Of a stretch of 64,000 nt of DNA, positions 19,230 to 29,749 are shown one piece after another. The position numbers were made by a program, and so were the translations under genes. The notes beneath the pieces are model-generated. The model saw only the letters and a list, made by a program, of their open reading frames with translations, did no database searches and was not told where the DNA came from. The stretch lies in contig NZ_JACHIU010000001.1 of assembly GCF_014207705.1 (NCBI RefSeq), positions 7,370,501 through 7,434,500 on the forward strand. Direction: 5' to 3'. Each line of letters opens with the position of its first letter. Position 1 is the first letter of the stretch. The stretch comes from Sphaerisporangium rubeum (GTDB lineage Bacteria; Actinomycetota; Actinomycetes; Streptosporangiales; Streptosporangiaceae).

Positions 19230-19473
19230 GGTGAGTCCTTCCAGAACGTCCCGTCATCGGTATTTCGTCTGAGCATGAAAGGGGTGGGAGAACCTGGTCA
19301 ACGTGGCCGGAAGCGCACCGGGGGGACCGTGATGTGTGAGCAGGCTGGGGACGTGACGATCACGTCACGCCTGCTGGGGAGATGAATATTTCAGTGAGCC
19401 GGTGTCTCTTCGCGAGCCGTGCCGGGCCCCTGTGGACCGGTCAAGAAACCCGGCAAAGCGGACGCGAAGTGGC

Positions 19474-19935
19474 ATGATGGTCCGTGTGAGCAGTAGACCC
19501 GCCGCGGCGGAGCACCTGCGCGACCTCGCGCGGCTACGCCGGGTCCGTGACCGCATCGACCGGGAGTACGCGCAGCCGCTGAACGTCGAGGCGCTCGCCG
19601 CCGGCGTGAACATGTCGGCCGGACACCTCAGCCGTCAGTTCCGGCTCGCCTACGGTGAGTCGCCGTACTCCTACCTGATGACACGGCGCATCGAGCGCGC
19701 CATGGCGTTGCTGCGTCGTGGCGACCTCAGCGTCACCGAGGTGTGCTTCGAGGTCGGCTGCTCGTCGCTCGGCACCTTCAGCACACGCTTCACCGAACTG
19801 GTCGGCATGCCACCGAGCGTCTACCGGCGGGAGGCCGCGCGGGACGCCAGGGGGATTCCGTCGTGCGTCGCCAAACAGGTGACGAGACCGGTCAGGAATC
19901 GAGAAGCGCGAGTCCCCGAGGCACAACTAGCCTGA
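19474..19935 (+). CDS. AraC-family transcriptional regulator (short form)
   Basis: 153 aa, made almost wholly of the double helix-turn-helix DNA-binding domain: first HTH around EALAAGVNMSAGHLSRQF, second around SVTEVCFEVGCSSLGTFS, with the closing GMPPSVYRR. There is no sensory domain. ATG 19474 or 19477, or GTG 19486, could be the start. It is 5 bp upstream of a VOC gene. AraC-VOC pairs are a recurring actinobacterial unit, and here a UvrA-like gene follows. The inducer is unknown. Confidence 0.85.
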   Translation: MMVRVSSRPAAAEHLRDLARLRRVRDRIDREYAQPLNVEALAAGVNMSAGHLSRQFRLAYGESPYSYLMTRRIERAMALLRRGDLSVTEVCFEVGCSSLGTFSTRFTELVGMPPSVYRREAARDARGIPSCVAKQVTRPVRNREARVPEAQLA

Positions 19936-19940
19936 CCTGC

Positions 19941-20351
19941 ATGGACATCACCATTAGCGCGACTTTCCTCCCCCACGACGACCCCGACGCGGCGCTGGCC
20001 TTCTACCGCGACACCCTCGGCTTCGAGGTGCGCAACGACGTCGGGTACGGCGGGATGCGCTGGATCACGGTCGGCCCGGCCGACCAGCCCGGCACGTCCA
20101 TCGTGCTGCACCCGCCGGCCGTCGACCCCGGCATCACCGACGACGAGCGGCGCGTCGTCACCGAGATGATGGCCAAGGGCACCTACGCGAGCATCATCCT
20201 GGCCACCAAGGACGTCGACGCGACCTTCGAGCGGTTGCAGGCCGGCGACGCCGACGTCGTCCAGGAGCCGACCGACCAGCCGTACGGGATCCGCGACTGC
20301 GCCTTCCGCGACCCCGCGGGCAACATGGTCCGCATCCAGGAAGTGCACTGA
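19941..20351 (+). CDS. VOC-family (glyoxalase/bleomycin-resistance fold) protein
   Basis: 136 aa with paired beta-alpha-beta-beta-beta modules: [21 protein letters not shown] at the first module and [18 protein letters not shown] at the second, ending in [13 protein letters not shown] with the metal-site Glu region. The superfamily includes drug-sequestering proteins and dioxygenases, and the sequence alone does not choose between them. It almost abuts the AraC gene, so the pair is probably one transcript. Confidence 0.88.
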   Translation: MDITISATFLPHDDPDAALAFYRDTLGFEVRNDVGYGGMRWITVGPADQPGTSIVLHPPAVDPGITDDERRVVTEMMAKGTYASIILATKDVDATFERLQAGDADVVQEPTDQPYGIRDCAFRDPAGNMVRIQEVH

Positions 20352-20366
20352 TCCGGACACGACCCC

Positions 20367-20392
20367 GGTGGGAGCCCGGCCGGGCTCCCACC
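20367..20392. terminator. Strong hairpin between the VOC and UvrA-like genes
   Basis: Perfect palindrome with 13-bp arms (GGTGGGAGCCCGG and its complement) and no loop, 15 bp after the VOC stop and 33 bp before the UvrA-like start. Most simply a terminator or attenuator separating the two genes. Confidence 0.65.
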
Positions 20393-20425
20393 ACCGCCGG
20401 CGACGAAGATGGAGAGACGACACTT

Positions 20426-22807
20426 ATGAGCACGAGGACGGACCGGCTGTCGGCCGAACCGCACATCGCCGACAGCCACGATCTGATCCGCGTGCACGGC
20501 GCGCGCGTGAACAACCTCAAGGACGTCAGCGTCGAGATCCCGAAGCGCAGGCTGACGGTCTTCACCGGTGTCTCGGGGTCGGGAAAGAGCTCGCTGGTGT
20601 TCGGCACGATCGCCGCGGAGTCGCAGCGGATGATCAACGAGACCTACAGCGCGTTCGTGCAGGGCTTCATGCCGGCGTCGGCGCGGCCCGACGTGGACGT
20701 GCTCGACGGGCTGACGACCGCGATCATCGTCGACCAGCAGCGGATGGGGTCCGACCCCCGGTCCACGGTCGGCACCGCCACCGACGCCAACGCGATGCTG
20801 CGCATCCTGTTCAGCCGGCTCGGCCGGCCGCACATCGGCTCGCCGAACGCGTTCTCCTTCAACGTCCCCTCGGTGCGCGCCAGCGGCGCGATCACCGTCG
20901 AGCGCGGCAACGCCAAGACCGTCAAGGCGACCTTCACCCGCACCGGCGGCATGTGCACCCGCTGTGAGGGGCGGGGGTCGGTCACCGACATCGACCTGTC
21001 CCAGTTGTACGACGACAGCAAGTCGCTCAACGAAGGCGCGCTGACCATCCCCGGCTACAGCATGGACGGGTGGTACGGCCGCATCTTCAACGGCTGCGGC
21101 TTCTTCGACCCGGACAAGCCCATCGCGAAGTTCACCAAGAAGGAACTGCACGACCTCCTGCACAAGGAACCGACCAAGATCAAGGTCGACGGCATCAACC
21201 TGACCTACGAAGGCCTGATCCCGAAGATCCAGAAGTCGTTCCTGTCCAAGGACGTCGACGCGCTCCAGCCGCACGTCCGCGCGTTCGTGGAGCGCGCGAT
21301 GACGTTCACCACCTGTCCCGAGTGCGACGGCACCCGGCTCAGCGAGGCGGCCCGGTCGTCCAAGATCAACGGGATGAGCATCGCGGACGTCTGCGCGACA
21401 CAGATCAGCGACCTGGCCGAGTGGATCGGCGAGCTCGACGAGCCGTCGGTGGCGCCGCTGCTCGCCAACCTGCGCAGGACGCTCGACTCGTTCGTCGAGA
21501 TCGGGCTCGGCTACCTCTCGCTGGACCGGCCGTCCGGCACGCTTTCCGGTGGCGAGTCGCAGCGCACCAAGATGATCAGGCACCTCGGCTCGTCGCTCAC
21601 CGACACCACGTACGTCTTCGACGAGCCCACCACGGGCCTGCATCCCCACGACATCCAGCGGATGAACGAGTTGCTGCTGCGGCTGCGGGACAAAGGCAAC
21701 ACGGTGCTCGTGGTGGAGCACGAACCCGAGACGATCGCGGTCGCCGACCACGTCATCGACATCGGCCCCGGCGCCGGCAGCGCCGGCGGCACCATCTGCT
21801 ACGAAGGTGACGTCGAAGGGTTGCGGTCCTCCGGCACCGTCACCGGCCGGCACCTCGACGACCGCGCGGCGCTCAAGGAGAAGCCGCGCACACCCACCGG
21901 CAGGGTGGAGATCCGTGGCGCCACGGCGCACAACCTGCGTGACGTGGACGTCGACATCCCGCTCGGTGTGCTGGTGGTCGTGACCGGTGTGGCGGGCTCA
22001 GGCAAGAGCTCGCTCGTGCACGGATCGATCCCCGCCGGCGCCGGGGTGGTGTCGGTCGACCAGAGCCCGATCCGCGGTTCACGGCGGAGCAACCCGGCGA
22101 CGTACACCGGGCTGCTCGACCCGATCCGCAAGGCGTTCGCCAAGGCCAACGGGGTGAAGCCGGCGCTGTTCAGCGCCAACTCCGAAGGCGCCTGCCCCGG
22201 GTGCAACGGCGCCGGAGTGATCTACACCGACCTCGCCATGATGGCCGGCGTCGCCACGACCTGCGACGAGTGCGACGGCAGGCGGTTCGAGGCGTCGGTG
22301 CTCGAGCACCGGTTCGGCGGCCGGGACATCAGCGAGGTGCTCGCCATGTCGGTGGCCGAGGCCGAGGAGTTCTTCGGCGCCGGCGAGGCACGCACCCCGG
22401 CGGCGCACGCCGTGCTCAAGCGGCTCGCCGACGTCGGGCTCGGCTACCTCACGCTGGGCCAGCCGCTCACCACTTTGTCGGGTGGCGAACGGCAGCGCCT
22501 CAAGCTGGCCGTCCACATGGCGGAGAAGGGTGGGATCTACGTGCTCGACGAGCCGACCACCGGCCTGCACCTCGCCGACGTCGAGCAACTGCTCGGCCTG
22601 CTCGACCGGCTCGTCGACTCCGGCAAGTCGGTCATCGTCGTCGAACACCACCAGGCCGTCATGGCCCACGCCGACTGGATCATCGACATCGGCCCGGGTG
22701 CGGGCCACGACGGCGGCCGGATCGTGTTCGAAGGCACCCCGGCCGACCTCGTGGCCGCACGCTCCACCCTGACCGGCGAGCACCTCGCGGCGTACGTCGG
22801 CGCCTGA
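20426..22807 (+). CDS. Short UvrA-like excinuclease ATPase (UvrA2/DrrC type)
   Basis: Twin ABC ATPase of 793 aa with UvrA-type zinc modules. Half 1: Walker [15 protein letters not shown], zinc Cys pairs CTRCEG and CPECDG, signature LSGGESQR. Half 2: [22 protein letters not shown] and CDECDG, signature LSGGERQR, then LDEPTTGLH. It is about 150 residues shorter than housekeeping UvrA, as in UvrA2/DrrC proteins linked to resistance against DNA-binding drugs. Those are thought to remove or shield bound drug without UvrB. Its neighbours (AraC, VOC, MFS, DrrAB-type exporter) fit such a resistance role, which remains inference. Confidence 0.9.
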   Translation: MSTRTDRLSAEPHIADSHDLIRVHGARVNNLKDVSVEIPKRRLTVFTGVSGSGKSSLVFGTIAAESQRMINETYSAFVQGFMPASARPDVDVLDGLTTAIIVDQQRMGSDPRSTVGTATDANAMLRILFSRLGRPHIGSPNAFSFNVPSVRASGAITVERGNAKTVKATFTRTGGMCTRCEGRGSVTDIDLSQLYDDSKSLNEGALTIPGYSMDGWYGRIFNGCGFFDPDKPIAKFTKKELHDLLHKEPTKIKVDGINLTYEGLIPKIQKSFLSKDVDALQPHVRAFVERAMTFTTCPECDGTRLSEAARSSKINGMSIADVCATQISDLAEWIGELDEPSVAPLLANLRRTLDSFVEIGLGYLSLDRPSGTLSGGESQRTKMIRHLGSSLTDTTYVFDEPTTGLHPHDIQRMNELLLRLRDKGNTVLVVEHEPETIAVADHVIDIGPGAGSAGGTICYEGDVEGLRSSGTVTGRHLDDRAALKEKPRTPTGRVEIRGATAHNLRDVDVDIPLGVLVVVTGVAGSGKSSLVHGSIPAGAGVVSVDQSPIRGSRRSNPATYTGLLDPIRKAFAKANGVKPALFSANSEGACPGCNGAGVIYTDLAMMAGVATTCDECDGRRFEASVLEHRFGGRDISEVLAMSVAEAEEFFGAGEARTPAAHAVLKRLADVGLGYLTLGQPLTTLSGGERQRLKLAVHMAEKGGIYVLDEPTTGLHLADVEQLLGLLDRLVDSGKSVIVVEHHQAVMAHADWIIDIGPGAGHDGGRIVFEGTPADLVAARSTLTGEHLAAYVGA

Positions 22808-22819
22808 TTCCCGCACACA

Positions 22820-22859
22820 CGGCAGGGCCGCTTCCGGTCTCCCGGAAGCGGCCCTGCCG
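22820..22859. terminator. Bidirectional hairpin terminator
   Basis: Perfect 18-bp stem with loop TCTC (left arm CGGCAGGGCCGCTTCCGG), located between the convergent UvrA-like (+) and DHA2 transporter (-) genes. Confidence 0.92.
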
Positions 22860-22878
22860 CTGTGGTGTGGCGCCGGTC

Positions 22879-24336
22879 TCAGTGGACCGCAGGCGCGGCC
22901 TCACCGGAGGTGCCGGCCCGCGCGGGGAGGAGCAGCGCGGTGACGATCACGACGAGGGACAGCGCCGCGCCGATGATGAAGGCCAGCCGCATGCCGCCGA
23001 GGAGCGCGAGCGCGTCGGTGGCTCCGGCCGACCGCAGAGCATCGGCACGCACACTCATGACGGTGATCACGAGCGCGGTGCCGATGGCCGCCGCGACCTG
23101 CTGCAACGTGCTCAGGATCGAGCTGGCGTGGGGGTACAGAGGCGGCGGGACCGAGCCGAGCGCGAGGGTGAACACCGGGGTGAACATCGCGGCCAGGCTC
23201 ACCATCAGCAGCGCGTGCAGACCGAGGATCATCCAGAACGGCGTGGTCATGGTGACCTGGGTGAAGCCGGCGAGCGTCAGCGTGATCAGGACCGCGCCGG
23301 GGATGACCAGGACCCGGCCACCGAACCGGTCGAACAGGCGGCCGACGGTCGGGCCGAGCAGTCCCATGGCGAGGCCACCCGGCATCACCAGAAGCCCGGT
23401 CTCCAGAGCGCTCAGCCCGCGGAGGTTCTGCAGGTACAGCGGCAGCAGGATCATCGAGCCGAGCATCGCCATGAAGGCCACGGACATCAGGACCAGCGCG
23501 ACCGTGTAGGTGCGGTGGGTCAGGGTGCGCAGGTCCATCAGCGGCGTGCCGCGCTTCTGCAGCCGGAGCTGCCGCGCGACGAAGACCGCGATGAGGACGA
23601 GCCCGGCCACCACGATCGTGGACGCGACCGTGGGGTCGCCACCCTCGAACCGGCTGAGCCCGTAGACCAGCCCGCCGAAACCGGCGGCCGCGGTCACGAC
23701 GCTGGCCCAGTCGATGGTGCTGTACTTCGTCTCGCCGACGTTCTTGAGCTGCCTCAGCCCGCCCCACGTGATCAGGCCCGCGATGGGAAGCACCACGAGG
23801 AACAGCAGCCGCCAGGACCCGAACTGGAGGATCAGCCCCGACACCGTCGGACCCATGGCGGGTGCGACGGAGATCGCCAGGCTGACGTTCCCCATCACCC
23901 GGCCTCTGTCGCGCTCCGGCACCACCTGCATGAGCGTGGTCATCAGCAGCGGCATCATCACGGCGGTCCCCGACGCCTGGACGATGCGGGCTCCGAGCAG
24001 CACCTCGAACGTCGGCGCCACGGCGGCGAGCGCCGTGCCGAGCAGGAACAACCCCATCGCCGTGGCGTACGCGCGGCGGGTGGAGATCCGCTGCAGCAGC
24101 CAGCCGGTGATCGGGATGACCGCGGCCATGGTCAACATGAAGGCGGTCGACAGCCACTGCGCGGTCTGCTCGGTGATCGCCAGAGCTTCCATCAACCGGG
24201 GGATCGCGTTGATCATGATCGTTTCGTTCAGGATCACCACGAACGTGGCCAGCACCAGCAGCCGGATCACGGCCGGCGTGCGTCCTGAGACGGGGGCCTC
24301 GGACTTGCCAGGCGTATCAAGCTGTGTAACAGACAC
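22879..24336 (-). CDS. DHA2-family MFS drug transporter
   Basis: Fourteen-helix type efflux pump of 485 aa. DHA2 features include LNETIMINAIPRLMEALAI in helix 1, QWLSTAFMLTMAAVIPITGWL in helix 2, and the conserved LGARIVQASGTAVMMPLL (motif C region follows). GTG 24336 is chosen because GAGG lies about 7 bases upstream; the frame is open further up but unsupported. Divergent from the DrrAB-type genes across about 300 bp with no regulator gene of its own. Likely proton-driven multidrug export. Confidence 0.9.
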   Translation of the reverse strand: MSVTQLDTPGKSEAPVSGRTPAVIRLLVLATFVVILNETIMINAIPRLMEALAITEQTAQWLSTAFMLTMAAVIPITGWLLQRISTRRAYATAMGLFLLGTALAAVAPTFEVLLGARIVQASGTAVMMPLLMTTLMQVVPERDRGRVMGNVSLAISVAPAMGPTVSGLILQFGSWRLLFLVVLPIAGLITWGGLRQLKNVGETKYSTIDWASVVTAAAGFGGLVYGLSRFEGGDPTVASTIVVAGLVLIAVFVARQLRLQKRGTPLMDLRTLTHRTYTVALVLMSVAFMAMLGSMILLPLYLQNLRGLSALETGLLVMPGGLAMGLLGPTVGRLFDRFGGRVLVIPGAVLITLTLAGFTQVTMTTPFWMILGLHALLMVSLAAMFTPVFTLALGSVPPPLYPHASSILSTLQQVAAAIGTALVITVMSVRADALRSAGATDALALLGGMRLAFIIGAALSLVVIVTALLLPARAGTSGEAAPAVH

Positions 24337-24632
24337 GGCAACCTCAATCGGGTTTGTCGGACATGACGTCTTCACGGCTGGCCCCCAGCCGGGGGTCTCA
24401 CATGAACTCGCGGTCAAACCCAAGACTGCCGGGCCCCACCGACAAAAACTCATCGACCGCACCAACCCTCCGGCACGAGAGGCCGAATGTCACCCCGTTT
24501 TCTGTCGGCACGGAACGGCCCCGTCTCACTACCGCGAGGAGTATCCCCTGGTGAGCGGCCTGTTCCACGGTGTGGCAACCGGTGAAACCCGGTCGAGGGC
24601 ACCGTGAAACCGGCTCCGCCGACAGTGAAGCC

Positions 24633-25667
24633 ATGAGCATCACAGAACTCGGACGCACCGGGACGGTCCCGGCTCCCGGCGGAGGCACCGATCTCGCCGT
24701 ACGCGCGCAAGGCCTGGTGAAGACGTTCGGCGAGCACCGTGCCGTCGACGGGATCGACCTGGAGGTGCACCCCGGTGAGATCTTCGGCGTCCTCGGCCCG
24801 AACGGCGCAGGCAAGACCACAACGCTACGGATGCTGGCCACCCTGCTGAAGATCGACGCGGGCCGCGCCGAGATCTTCGGCGTCGACGTCGCGAACAACC
24901 CGCACGTCATCCGCCAGCTCGTCGGCGTCACCGGACAGTACGCGTCGGTCGACGAGAACCTCACGGCCCGCGAGAACCTCTGGCTCTTCAGCCGCCTGCA
25001 GGGCATCCCCGCGGCCCGCGCGCGGCGTATCTCCGCCGAACTGCTCGGGCAGTTCGGCCTGGAGGACGCCGCCGCCAAACCGATCTCGCAGTTCTCCGGC
25101 GGCATGCGCCGGCGACTCGACCTCGCGGCCAGCCTGATCACCAGACCACCACTGATCTTCCTCGACGAGCCGACCACCGGCCTCGACCCGCGGACACGCG
25201 GCCAGATGTGGGACACCATCCGCGGCCTGGTCGTGGACGGCTGCACGGTGCTGCTGACCACGCAGTACCTGGACGAGGCCGACCAGCTCGCCGACCGCGT
25301 CGCCGTCATCGACCACGGCCGCAAGGTCGCCGAAGGCACCCCCGACGAGCTGAAGACCACGGTCGGCGACTCCACCCTCCAGTTGCTGCTCGCCGACCCC
25401 GGCCAGGTGGCCGCCGCCGCGGACGTCGTGCGGCGCGTCCTCGGCTCCGAGCCCGTGCTCAGCCCCGAGCGCGGCCGGCTCAACGTCGCGCTCGACCAGG
25501 CCGACCTCGCCGCGGACGTACTGATCGCGCTGCGCACCGCCGGGGTGTCGATCACCTCGGTGAGCGTGGACAAGCCCAGCCTCGACGAGGTGTTCCTGGC
25601 CCTGACCGGCCACGAGACAGACGACAAGACCGGCGAGCCGGACACCGCCACGGAGGACCACAGATGA
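24633..25667 (+). CDS. DrrA-type ABC transporter ATP-binding protein
   Basis: 344-aa ATPase: Walker A GPNGAGKTTTLRML, signature FSGGMRRRLDLA, Walker [19 protein letters not shown]-loop LLTTQYLDEADQL. It also has the C-terminal extension typical of daunorubicin-resistance (DrrA-like) ATPases. ATG 24633 fits the family N terminus. The stop overlaps the next gene's ATG (ATGA at 25664), so ATPase and permease are translationally coupled. Exported compound unknown. No biosynthetic cluster is visible. Confidence 0.93.
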   Translation: MSITELGRTGTVPAPGGGTDLAVRAQGLVKTFGEHRAVDGIDLEVHPGEIFGVLGPNGAGKTTTLRMLATLLKIDAGRAEIFGVDVANNPHVIRQLVGVTGQYASVDENLTARENLWLFSRLQGIPAARARRISAELLGQFGLEDAAAKPISQFSGGMRRRLDLAASLITRPPLIFLDEPTTGLDPRTRGQMWDTIRGLVVDGCTVLLTTQYLDEADQLADRVAVIDHGRKVAEGTPDELKTTVGDSTLQLLLADPGQVAAAADVVRRVLGSEPVLSPERGRLNVALDQADLAADVLIALRTAGVSITSVSVDKPSLDEVFLALTGHETDDKTGEPDTATEDHR

Positions 25668-26500
25668 GCACGATCACCGCACCGGCCCGCCAGGTGGTCC
25701 GGCCCGCCGACCGCGTGGCGTCCGCCAGGCGGCGTGTCTCAGTGGCCGAGACGCTGGAACAGACCCTGATGATGGCGTGGCGGGCCTTCAAGAAGATGCT
25801 CCGCAACCCGGAACAGTTTTTCGACGTGGCGCTGCAACCCATCCTGTTCACCGCGATGTTCGCCTACATCTTCGGTGGCGCCATCTCCGGCGACGTGCAG
25901 AGCTACCTGCCGCTGATGGTCCCCGGCATCCTGGCCCAGACCGTGCTGACGACATGTATGGCCACGGGGACGCAACTGCGTGAGGACATGGACAAGGGGG
26001 TCTTCGACCGGTTCAAGTCGCTGCCGATCGCGAGGATCGCGCCACTCGCCGGCCCGATGGTGGCCGACCTGCTGCGGTACACGATCGCGGCCACCTTGAC
26101 CTTCGGCATGGGCCTGCTGATGGGCTACCGTCCCGGCGGCGGCGCCGGCGGTGTGCTCGCCGCGATCCTGTTGTCGATCTTCACGGGCTGGTCGCTGGCG
26201 TGGATCTTCACCTGGGTCGGCACGCTCGTCCAGAGCGCTCGGACCGTGCAGGGGGTCTCCATGATGATCCTTTTTCCGCTGACGTTCCTGTCGAACGCCT
26301 TCGTCCCGGTCGACACCCTGCCGAGTGCACTGGCCGCGTTCGTCCGGGTCAACCCGGTCTCACACCTCGTCACGGCCGCGCGCGACCTCGCCAACAACGG
26401 CTCCGTCACCGGAGAGGTGGCCTGGACGATCATCGCGGGCCTGGCCGTCATACTGATCTTCGCGCCGCTGTCGGTCCGCAGCTACAAGCGACACATGTGA
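25664..26500 (+). CDS. DrrB-type ABC-2 transporter permease
   Basis: 278-aa membrane protein with about six helices. Family signs are the N-terminal RNPEQFFDVALQPILFTAMF, the MVPGILAQTVLTTC segment and the ABC-2 hallmark NAFVPVDTLPSALAAFVRVN. It forms the channel for the coupled ATPase. The last 141 bp overlap, on the opposite strand, the 3' end of the BTAD regulator gene, so transcription from both sides collides here. Confidence 0.93.
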   Translation: MSTITAPARQVVRPADRVASARRRVSVAETLEQTLMMAWRAFKKMLRNPEQFFDVALQPILFTAMFAYIFGGAISGDVQSYLPLMVPGILAQTVLTTCMATGTQLREDMDKGVFDRFKSLPIARIAPLAGPMVADLLRYTIAATLTFGMGLLMGYRPGGGAGGVLAAILLSIFTGWSLAWIFTWVGTLVQSARTVQGVSMMILFPLTFLSNAFVPVDTLPSALAAFVRVNPVSHLVTAARDLANNGSVTGEVAWTIIAGLAVILIFAPLSVRSYKRHM

Positions 26501-29500
26501 CCCACGCGAGCCACGACCGGAGATCCGCTCGACGAGGCTCCTCGCCTCGTCGAGCAGACCGGAGCCGCGCCGATCGCCGTACTCGGCCCGCACGGCGGCG
26601 ATCATGCCGGGCGCGGCGCGCTCCGCGTGGCCTTCGACCAGCTCGAAGGCCATGCCCGGCATGCCGCCGTTGTAGGCGAACCGATCGGCGATGACGAGCA
26701 ACCTGACCGCGTCGCCCTCCGCCATGGCTCCCCGCAGCAGCCCCCAGACGCCGAGCGCGAAGAGCAGGGAACCGCACAGCGGGTAGTCGAGCACGGGGTC
26801 GTCCACGGCGAGCACGTCGTACGCGAGCGCGTCGGCGAACAACTGCCTGCCGTACGAGACGTCCTGCGGTCCGGCGTGGTAGGCGTAGGCCGTCAGGCTC
26901 ACCGACACCGCGATCACCGTCCACGGCGTCACTACGGTGCGCGGCACCCCCGGCAGCCACAGATCACGTGCCTGCTGGACGGCCAGCCGGTACTGCGCGA
27001 GCGCGGCCTCGACATCGCCCCGGGCCAGGACGAGTTCCGCCGAGCACAACGCCACCATGGCCGCCCCGCTGAGCACCGCCTCGTTCTCGTTGATCCGGTT
27101 GATCTCCGCCAGTTCGGCCTCCGCGGTGCCGAGGTCGCCGTCGGCGAGCGCCGCGTTCAGCAGCACCGAGCGCAGCATGGTCTCGTCGTCGGTGGCGCCG
27201 ATCCTGCTGAGCACCGGGATCGCGGCCCGCGCGTGCCGGACCGCACGCCGGCGATCACCGCGCCGTACGCACAGGTGGGCCAGCACGGTATGCATGATCG
27301 CGCTCGCCCACGGCCCGTCATCCGCACCGACCATCGTCAGGACCCGCTCGGCCGCCTCGACGGCCCCCGCCACCTCACCGGCGTTCTCCAGGACATGGAC
27401 GCTCATCTGCGTCGCCGCCATGGCCAGTGCCGGGTCCTCGCTCCGGCTCAGCTCGGCCAGCCGGCCGCGCATCCCGGGGCCGTCGGTCCCCGAGCAGGCG
27501 AGCAGCACCGTGGCCATCGCCGAGACCCGCCGGTCCTCCCCCTCCGTGGAGGGCAGCCTACGGAGAAGGTCGTGCAACGAGTCGACCTGGTGATCGGTGA
27601 TGATCGCGATGTTCATGAGCGTGATCAGCACGACGGCCCTGGTCACCTCGACGAGATCCGGTGGCGGCATCCACCCGCCGATCACCTGGCTGATCGCTCT
27701 CCAGTGCGCGATGATCCGCTGGTGGTCGCCACGGATCGACCACAGCGCGCCGACCCCGGCCAGCAACCGGACGGTCGTCACGGGATCGGACTCGCCGAGA
27801 GCCTGCCTGAGCAGATCGGCGAGGTTGCCCTCCTCGGCGCGCAACGCGTCGGCCGCCGCGAACTGCCCCGGCCCGAACAACGAGAAGGCGTGCTCCTGCG
27901 CGTAGGACGTCGCCCAGTCCCGCTGCGCCGCGCGCGCGAGCTCTTCCTCGCCGGCCTCCCTCAGCCGCATCCGGCCGAACTCCCTGACCGTCTCCAGCAT
28001 CCGGTACCGCAGGCCGTACGCCGTCTCACGGACGCTCAGCATGGACTGCTCGGTCAGCGCGTCCACGGCGTGCAGCGCGGAGGGCCCGAGTACGCACTCG
28101 GCCGCCGCCAGGGTGAAACCGTCGCCGAACAGCGACAACCACCGCAGCGCCTGCCGTTCCGCCTCCCCCAGCAGGTTCCACGACCAGTCGATCACCGCGA
28201 GCAGCGTCTGGTGCCGGTCGGGAGCCGTACGGTTGCCGCCACGCAGGAGCGCGAACCGGTCGGCCAGCCGCCGTTCGATCTCCTCGACGGACATCACCCG
28301 CACCTTGGCCGCGGCGAGCTCGATCGCGAGCGGCAGCCCGTCGAGGCGCGCGACGATCTCACCTGCGACCTTCTCGTCGATCCGGACACCTGGCCTGGCC
28401 GCCGTGGCACGCTGCCGGAACAGCTCCACCGCGTCCTTCGCCGGCAGCTCCCCGAGCAGGTAGACGCGTTCCGCGGGGATCGACAACGGCGCACGCGACG
28501 TGATCAGCACCCGCAGGTCGCGCGTCGTCACGGTGAGGAACGCCACCAGCTCCGCGACGGCCTCGATCACGTGCTCGCAGTTGTCCAGGATCAGCAACGC
28601 CGGCGCCTGATCGAGCTGCTGCGCGATCCGCGCACGGACGTCGGCCCGCTGTCCGGCGTTCAGGACACGGCGTCCGCTGACCGAGTCGCGCACCCCGAGG
28701 GCCGACCCGACCTCACCCACCACGCCGTCCGCCGAGGAGACACCGACCAGCTCGACGAAATGCGCGACCGGCTGCACCGCGTTCCGGCCGGCCACATGAG
28801 CCAGCCGTGTCTTGCCGAGCCCTCCCGGCCCGACGATGGACACCACCCGATCGGTCTGCAGCAAGGCGTGTATCGCACGGATGTCACCGTCGCGTCCGAG
28901 CAACGAGGACCCGTCGTACAGGATGCCGTCGCGCACCGGCTGGTCGGCCACAAGAAGCTCCGCGTGAACCCGCGTGAGCTCCGCCCCCGGCCCGGTCCCG
29001 AGCCGCGCCACCACCCCCGACCGGTACCGCTCGTACCGCTCCAGGGCCGCACCGGCCCCCCGCACCGCGGCCTCACTGCGCAGCAGACACGCCAGCAGCT
29101 CCTCGTCGAACGGCCGCGCCGCCGCGGCCTCCTCCAGCAGCGGCAACGCCTCTTCGTGATCCCCGCTCCGGCCCCGCGCCACCGCCACCACCCGCCGCGC
29201 CTCGGCCACCCACCCCGCCGCGACCCCTCTCAACTCGGCCAGCGCTCCGGAACCCCCCTCGGCCCCGTCCGCGACGAGCCCCATGGCCTCCTCCGCGCGC
29301 CGGCGCGCGAGCACCATGTCCCCGTCCCCCAGCGCCACCCGGGCCTGCTCGACCAGCACACCGAGCAGCAGCGCGTCCACCTGTCCCGCCGGCAACCCCA
29401 GCCGGTACCCACGCGGCGTGCGCACCACGACCTCGGCCCCCGTGGCGGCCCTGGTCCGCGAGACGACCACCTGCAGCGCCTTGGTCGGGTTGGCCGGCGC

Positions 29501-29653
29501 CTCCTCGGGCCACAGCTCCTCGACCAGCCGATCGTCCCCGACCCCGCTGCGCGCGTGCATGGCGAGCACCGCCAGCAGGGTCTGCGCGCGATCACCGACC
29601 ACGCGCACCCCCTGCCAGCGAACACCGTCGAGCAGTACCAGTGCGGGGGACAC
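26360..29653 (-). CDS. Large BTAD/AfsR-type transcriptional regulator with NTPase and TPR-like region
   Basis: 1097-aa regulator. Order: an OmpR-like winged helix (1-95, unusual short opening), BTAD helical domain (about 100-250), NB-ARC/STAND NTPase with Walker A GPGGLGKTRLAH and Walker B LLILDNCEHV, then a winged-helix region and a long helical TPR-like C-terminal half. GTG 29653 is the start. The last about 45 residues, rich in Arg, Gly and Asp, lie on the complement of the DrrB gene and look like read-through past a lost stop. Such proteins control secondary metabolism or export in response to ATP-gated signals. It may regulate the adjacent exporter, but this is inference. Confidence 0.85.
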   Translation of the reverse strand: MSPALVLLDGVRWQGVRVVGDRAQTLLAVLAMHARSGVGDDRLVEELWPEEAPANPTKALQVVVSRTRAATGAEVVVRTPRGYRLGLPAGQVDALLLGVLVEQARVALGDGDMVLARRRAEEAMGLVADGAEGGSGALAELRGVAAGWVAEARRVVAVARGRSGDHEEALPLLEEAAAARPFDEELLACLLRSEAAVRGAGAALERYERYRSGVVARLGTGPGAELTRVHAELLVADQPVRDGILYDGSSLLGRDGDIRAIHALLQTDRVVSIVGPGGLGKTRLAHVAGRNAVQPVAHFVELVGVSSADGVVGEVGSALGVRDSVSGRRVLNAGQRADVRARIAQQLDQAPALLILDNCEHVIEAVAELVAFLTVTTRDLRVLITSRAPLSIPAERVYLLGELPAKDAVELFRQRATAARPGVRIDEKVAGEIVARLDGLPLAIELAAAKVRVMSVEEIERRLADRFALLRGGNRTAPDRHQTLLAVIDWSWNLLGEAERQALRWLSLFGDGFTLAAAECVLGPSALHAVDALTEQSMLSVRETAYGLRYRMLETVREFGRMRLREAGEEELARAAQRDWATSYAQEHAFSLFGPGQFAAADALRAEEGNLADLLRQALGESDPVTTVRLLAGVGALWSIRGDHQRIIAHWRAISQVIGGWMPPPDLVEVTRAVVLITLMNIAIITDHQVDSLHDLLRRLPSTEGEDRRVSAMATVLLACSGTDGPGMRGRLAELSRSEDPALAMAATQMSVHVLENAGEVAGAVEAAERVLTMVGADDGPWASAIMHTVLAHLCVRRGDRRRAVRHARAAIPVLSRIGATDDETMLRSVLLNAALADGDLGTAEAELAEINRINENEAVLSGAAMVALCSAELVLARGDVEAALAQYRLAVQQARDLWLPGVPRTVVTPWTVIAVSVSLTAYAYHAGPQDVSYGRQLFADALAYDVLAVDDPVLDYPLCGSLLFALGVWGLLRGAMAEGDAVRLLVIADRFAYNGGMPGMAFELVEGHAERAAPGMIAAVRAEYGDRRGSGLLDEARSLVERISGRGSRGSHVSLVAADRQRREDQYDGQARDDRPGHLSGDGAVVGEVARGRDEV

Positions 29654-29749
29654 ACCATCAGCTTACGGACGAGCCCCGTCCCGCGAGCGCCTCTACGTAC
29701 GTGCGGTCGACCCCGCGTTCCCGTGCGCTCGCCGCACGGCATGCCACCG

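Noticed and set aside
20367-20392. Palindrome with TGGGAGC...GCTCCCA halves, resembling a CebR operator
   Set aside because: The halves are separated by extra bases, so the 14-bp spacing is lost; it also follows a stop codon as a perfect hairpin, so a terminator or attenuator is more likely.
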